The translations under genes were made by a program, and so were the position numbers. 64,000 bases of DNA, taken from Dyella caseinilytica. Lineage in GTDB: Bacteria; Pseudomonadota; Gammaproteobacteria; Xanthomonadales; Rhodanobacteraceae. Under the pieces are notes generated by a model. The model ran no database searches. It saw only the letters and a list, made by a program, of their open reading frames with translations, and was not told where the DNA came from. Of the stretch, positions 61,770 through 64,000 are shown piece by piece (the stretch's first letter is position 1; each line of letters opens with the position of its first letter). The stretch lies in contig NZ_CP064030.1 in assembly GCF_016865235.1 (NCBI RefSeq), positions 620,001-684,000 of the forward strand, in the 5' to 3' direction.

Positions 61770-61807
61770 GTGCCCCAGGGAGGGGAGGGCGACTAACTCT
61801 TGGGGCA

Positions 61808-64000
61808 TCAGAACTGGTACTTGATCTGACCTTGTACCTCGCGGCCCAGGATCGAGCGCGCCAGGATCACGCCGTTCTGGTTAGCAAAGCCGAACTCACG
61901 CGCGTTGCCCTCAGTCAGGCCGATCTGGTTGGTCATGTTGGTGCCGCTCACGCTGTACACCCAATGCTGCCCAACGTTGGCTTGCACGCCGAAACTCAGG
62001 TCGTAGTACGAACCCAGCGGTTGCGACTCGATCAGATCTTCGTAGCGTGGACCGATGTATTCGTAGGTGAGCCATGCGCGCAGGCTGCCCCAGCTGGTCG
62101 GCAGGGTGTAGGCGGGCCTGATGCGGAACTGCAGCTTGGGCTGACGCTGCAGCACCATGCCGTACATGCTGGCAAATGCTTCCTGGCCGGCTTCGTTGGT
62201 GTATTCCTCAAGACCGGTGTTGGTGTAGTGGCCATCCATGTAGTCGCCGCTCAGCAGCAATGAGAAATGCTCGAACGGCGTGAACGTGGTGGACAGATTC
62301 ACGCCCTTGGTATTGGCGCCGTACAGCAGGTATTGGATGGAGCCCTGGGGATTGGTGAAGCTGTAGGGCACGCCGTAGAAGAGGCGATGGTAGGCGCTGG
62401 CATCCACATAGACCCAACTGTTCTGGTACTTGAAGCCGATTTCCTGGTTGTGGACTTTCTCCACCGGGGTTCCGCTCGGGTAATCGCCGCGCAGGTTGTC
62501 GAAGCTGGGGAAGATCACGCCGTCATTGAGGCGCACGTAAGCGCTCATGCTTGGGGTGAACTCGTAGTTGGCGCCGATCGTCCAGGACGGTGCCGTCTTG
62601 GAGTACTTCATGTAGGTCATGCCCGGCGCCAGATACGTCGAATTCATGTTGTACAACGTGTACGGGCTGGGATCGAGGTTACCAGTGGTTGAGTTCTGCC
62701 AGGCGCCGTTCTGCCACTCGTGCTCGTCGCGGATGCCGGCATCGATCAACCACTGGCCGATTTTCCAGGTGTCGGTGAGGAAGAACGCGGTGTTCACACC
62801 GTACCACCGCTCCCGGAGTGCATCGGTGGGGCCACTGACGAAGCCTTCGTTGCTGCTCAGCTGATAGGTGCCGGTGGGATCGGTGAGATTGACCACGATC
62901 GGACTCGGGTTGCTCTGGGCCTGCAACAGCATGTTGTTGCCCAGGTACCACTGGTCGTGATCGTCGTAGACGGCGGTGTAGTTGCCCGCGGTCAGCGTAT
63001 TGCCATCGAAGATTTCATCGCTGACATGGAACTCGTTGCTGATCGAGTTGAGTTGCTTGTGCACGTACCAGAGTCCTTCGGTGAGGACATCCTGATTCAA
63101 GTTTGCCGGCTGCCCATTGGTGTAGTTGGCAGAGACAGCCATGTTGGTGGGCAGCTTGTCGGCGGTTTCCGCGGCGGAAATGTAGCTGCTCAGCGATTCC
63201 GGGTTCGCACTGGTGTTGTAGAACGCGATCTGCGTGGAGTCGCTGTTGGTGTAATTGAGCTTGTTCGAAATCGTCCAGCCGTTACCGAAATCCCAATCGA
63301 AATTGCTGCCGAACGAGTAGACCGTGGTGCCGCGTCCATCGGCGAGGTTCACCGGAATGCCACCGGGGGTGCAGCCGGTGGTGTGGCATGGCGTGGTCTG
63401 GATGGTTTCGAACTGGTCAGCCGCGCTGCCGAGGCTGCCGGTGAGTGGGTTGAAGCCGGGGTATGCGCTGAAATTCCCTCGGCTCGGGTTGTAGATGGGC
63501 GTATCGGCGATGAACTGGTTTTTGTCCGTCAGAGCGTGGGCATAGAACATCAGCTCGCCGCTATCCCAGTCGCGCGACAGCGTGGCGCTCAGCGAACCGC
63601 CGTAGTCGCCGGGTGTGGTGAAGTGCGGATCACGATAGTTGTCCGAGCGGAACCAGCCACCAAAGCTGCCGTACCAGTTGTTCGAGATCTTGAAACCGAC
63701 CCAGCCATCCACGCGCTTCAAGTCATCCGTGCCATACGTGACGCCGATGTCGCCCGATGGCACATCGGTGCCTTCCTTCAGGATGAAGTTCGCGGTGACA
63801 CCAGGCATGCCGGCGCCGTAAAGGACGGCTGGGCCACCTTGCACGATTTCCGCGCGGTCGATGGTGTCGTCGGGGATGCGCACCATCGAGGAGAGGTCCA
63901 TGAAGGACAAGTCGCTCTGCGGATATACCGGCGAGCCGTTGAGCTGGAATGCTACGAAGGGCGCGTCACCGCCGCTCGGAAAGCCGGCCACTTCGATGTT
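61808..64000 (-). CDS. TonB-dependent receptor of the trehalose/alpha-glucoside locus, 5' end outside window
   Basis: About 730 residues of a TonB-dependent receptor are visible; the frame is open through the window edge (NIEVAGFPSGGDAPFVAFQL), so the signal peptide and first part of the plug are missing. A GTG at 63991 is internal, not the true start. The plug shows IPDDTIDRAEIVQGGPAVLYG and MPGVTANFILKEGT, a siderophore-receptor-like plug pattern (RAEIVQGPAxxLYG). The barrel runs to the terminal LGREVQGQIKYQF with a C-terminal Phe. Although the sequence class resembles siderophore receptors, its position before an MFS transporter, two GH65 enzymes and trehalase suggests an alpha-glucoside cargo. 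Cargo is inference. Confidence 0.9.
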   Translation of the reverse strand, partial: NIEVAGFPSGGDAPFVAFQLNGSPVYPQSDLSFMDLSSMVRIPDDTIDRAEIVQGGPAVLYGAGMPGVTANFILKEGTDVPSGDIGVTYGTDDLKRVDGWVGFKISNNWYGSFGGWFRSDNYRDPHFTTPGDYGGSLSATLSRDWDSGELMFYAHALTDKNQFIADTPIYNPSRGNFSAYPGFNPLTGSLGSAADQFETIQTTPCHTTGCTPGGIPVNLADGRGTTVYSFGSNFDWDFGNGWTISNKLNYTNSDSTQIAFYNTSANPESLSSYISAAETADKLPTNMAVSANYTNGQPANLNQDVLTEGLWYVHKQLNSISNEFHVSDEIFDGNTLTAGNYTAVYDDHDQWYLGNNMLLQAQSNPSPIVVNLTDPTGTYQLSSNEGFVSGPTDALRERWYGVNTAFFLTDTWKIGQWLIDAGIRDEHEWQNGAWQNSTTGNLDPSPYTLYNMNSTYLAPGMTYMKYSKTAPSWTIGANYEFTPSMSAYVRLNDGVIFPSFDNLRGDYPSGTPVEKVHNQEIGFKYQNSWVYVDASAYHRLFYGVPYSFTNPQGSIQYLLYGANTKGVNLSTTFTPFEHFSLLLSGDYMDGHYTNTGLEEYTNEAGQEAFASMYGMVLQRQPKLQFRIRPAYTLPTSWGSLRAWLTYEYIGPRYEDLIESQPLGSYYDLSFGVQANVGQHWVYSVSGTNMTNQIGLTEGNAREFGFANQNGVILARSILGREVQGQIKYQF

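Larger units (their letters stand above)
61507..61807. other. Gap with two strong palindromes between receptor and MFS genes
   Basis: About 300 bases with no gene. It contains the REP-like element at 61565-61643 and the hairpin at 61738-61769. The MFS operon promoter or a processed link from the receptor transcript must lie here. Confidence 0.7.

Overview
The window reads as a chromosomal segment of a GC-rich gammaproteobacterium of the Xanthomonadales, most likely near Dyella, Luteibacter, Frateuria or Rhodanobacter. The clues are TonB-dependent receptors set in carbohydrate loci, a NagX-type membrane protein in an amino-sugar operon, short REP-like hairpins with a shared GCGAA core, and a high GC content broken only by small AT-rich islands. 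This placement is inference from gene content; no rRNA, tRNA or phage gene is visible.

Region 1 (1-12,000) is an amino-sugar (N-acetylglucosamine/chitin-type) locus on the minus strand: APC-family permease, ROK sugar kinase, secreted GH20 hexosaminidase, NagX-like membrane acyltransferase homologue, TonB-dependent receptor, and a second NagX-like gene cut by the window edge. A divergent ROK/NagC-type repressor and an AT-rich palindrome lie upstream. Region 2 (12,150-16,700) is a complete asparagine-to-alanine route: periplasmic asparaginase, aspartate 4-decarboxylase and aspartate:alanine antiporter. Region 3 (17,376-22,522) holds a lipoprotein alpha/beta hydrolase, a DUF4105 membrane protein and a secreted M1 metallopeptidase.

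Region 4 (23,109-37,800) is a contact-dependent inhibition (CDI) island: CdiB-type transporter, 2807-residue CdiA-type exoprotein, an overlapping AT-rich polytopic membrane gene (candidate immunity), then a displaced partial copy of cdiA with a different toxin tip and its own overlapping small membrane gene, followed by a small membrane ORF broken at an A8 run. Neither toxin tip nor immunity partner is a family I recognise. This is the most novel part of the window.

Region 5 (37,926-45,258) is a mannoside-use locus: LacI regulator, FucP-type transporter, PfkB fructokinase and AGE-family isomerase on the minus strand, with a divergent GH92 alpha-mannosidase; the space between them holds candidate operators. 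Together they predict mannoside to mannose to fructose to fructose 6-phosphate. Region 6 (45,423-50,849) has a CHASE3-like/PAS histidine kinase, an Rcp1-type response regulator, a REC-kinase-REC hybrid and a PilR/NtrC-type sigma-54 activator.

Region 7 (50,990-64,000) has a secreted esterase and a trehalose/alpha-glucoside locus: TonB-dependent receptor (cut by the edge), MFS transporter, two secreted GH65 paralogues around a TPR-2OG-Fe(II) oxygenase-like gene, and a GH37 trehalase. The recurring logic of the window is outer-membrane import, periplasmic hydrolysis, inner-membrane uptake and a dedicated regulator, interrupted by one interbacterial-competition island.
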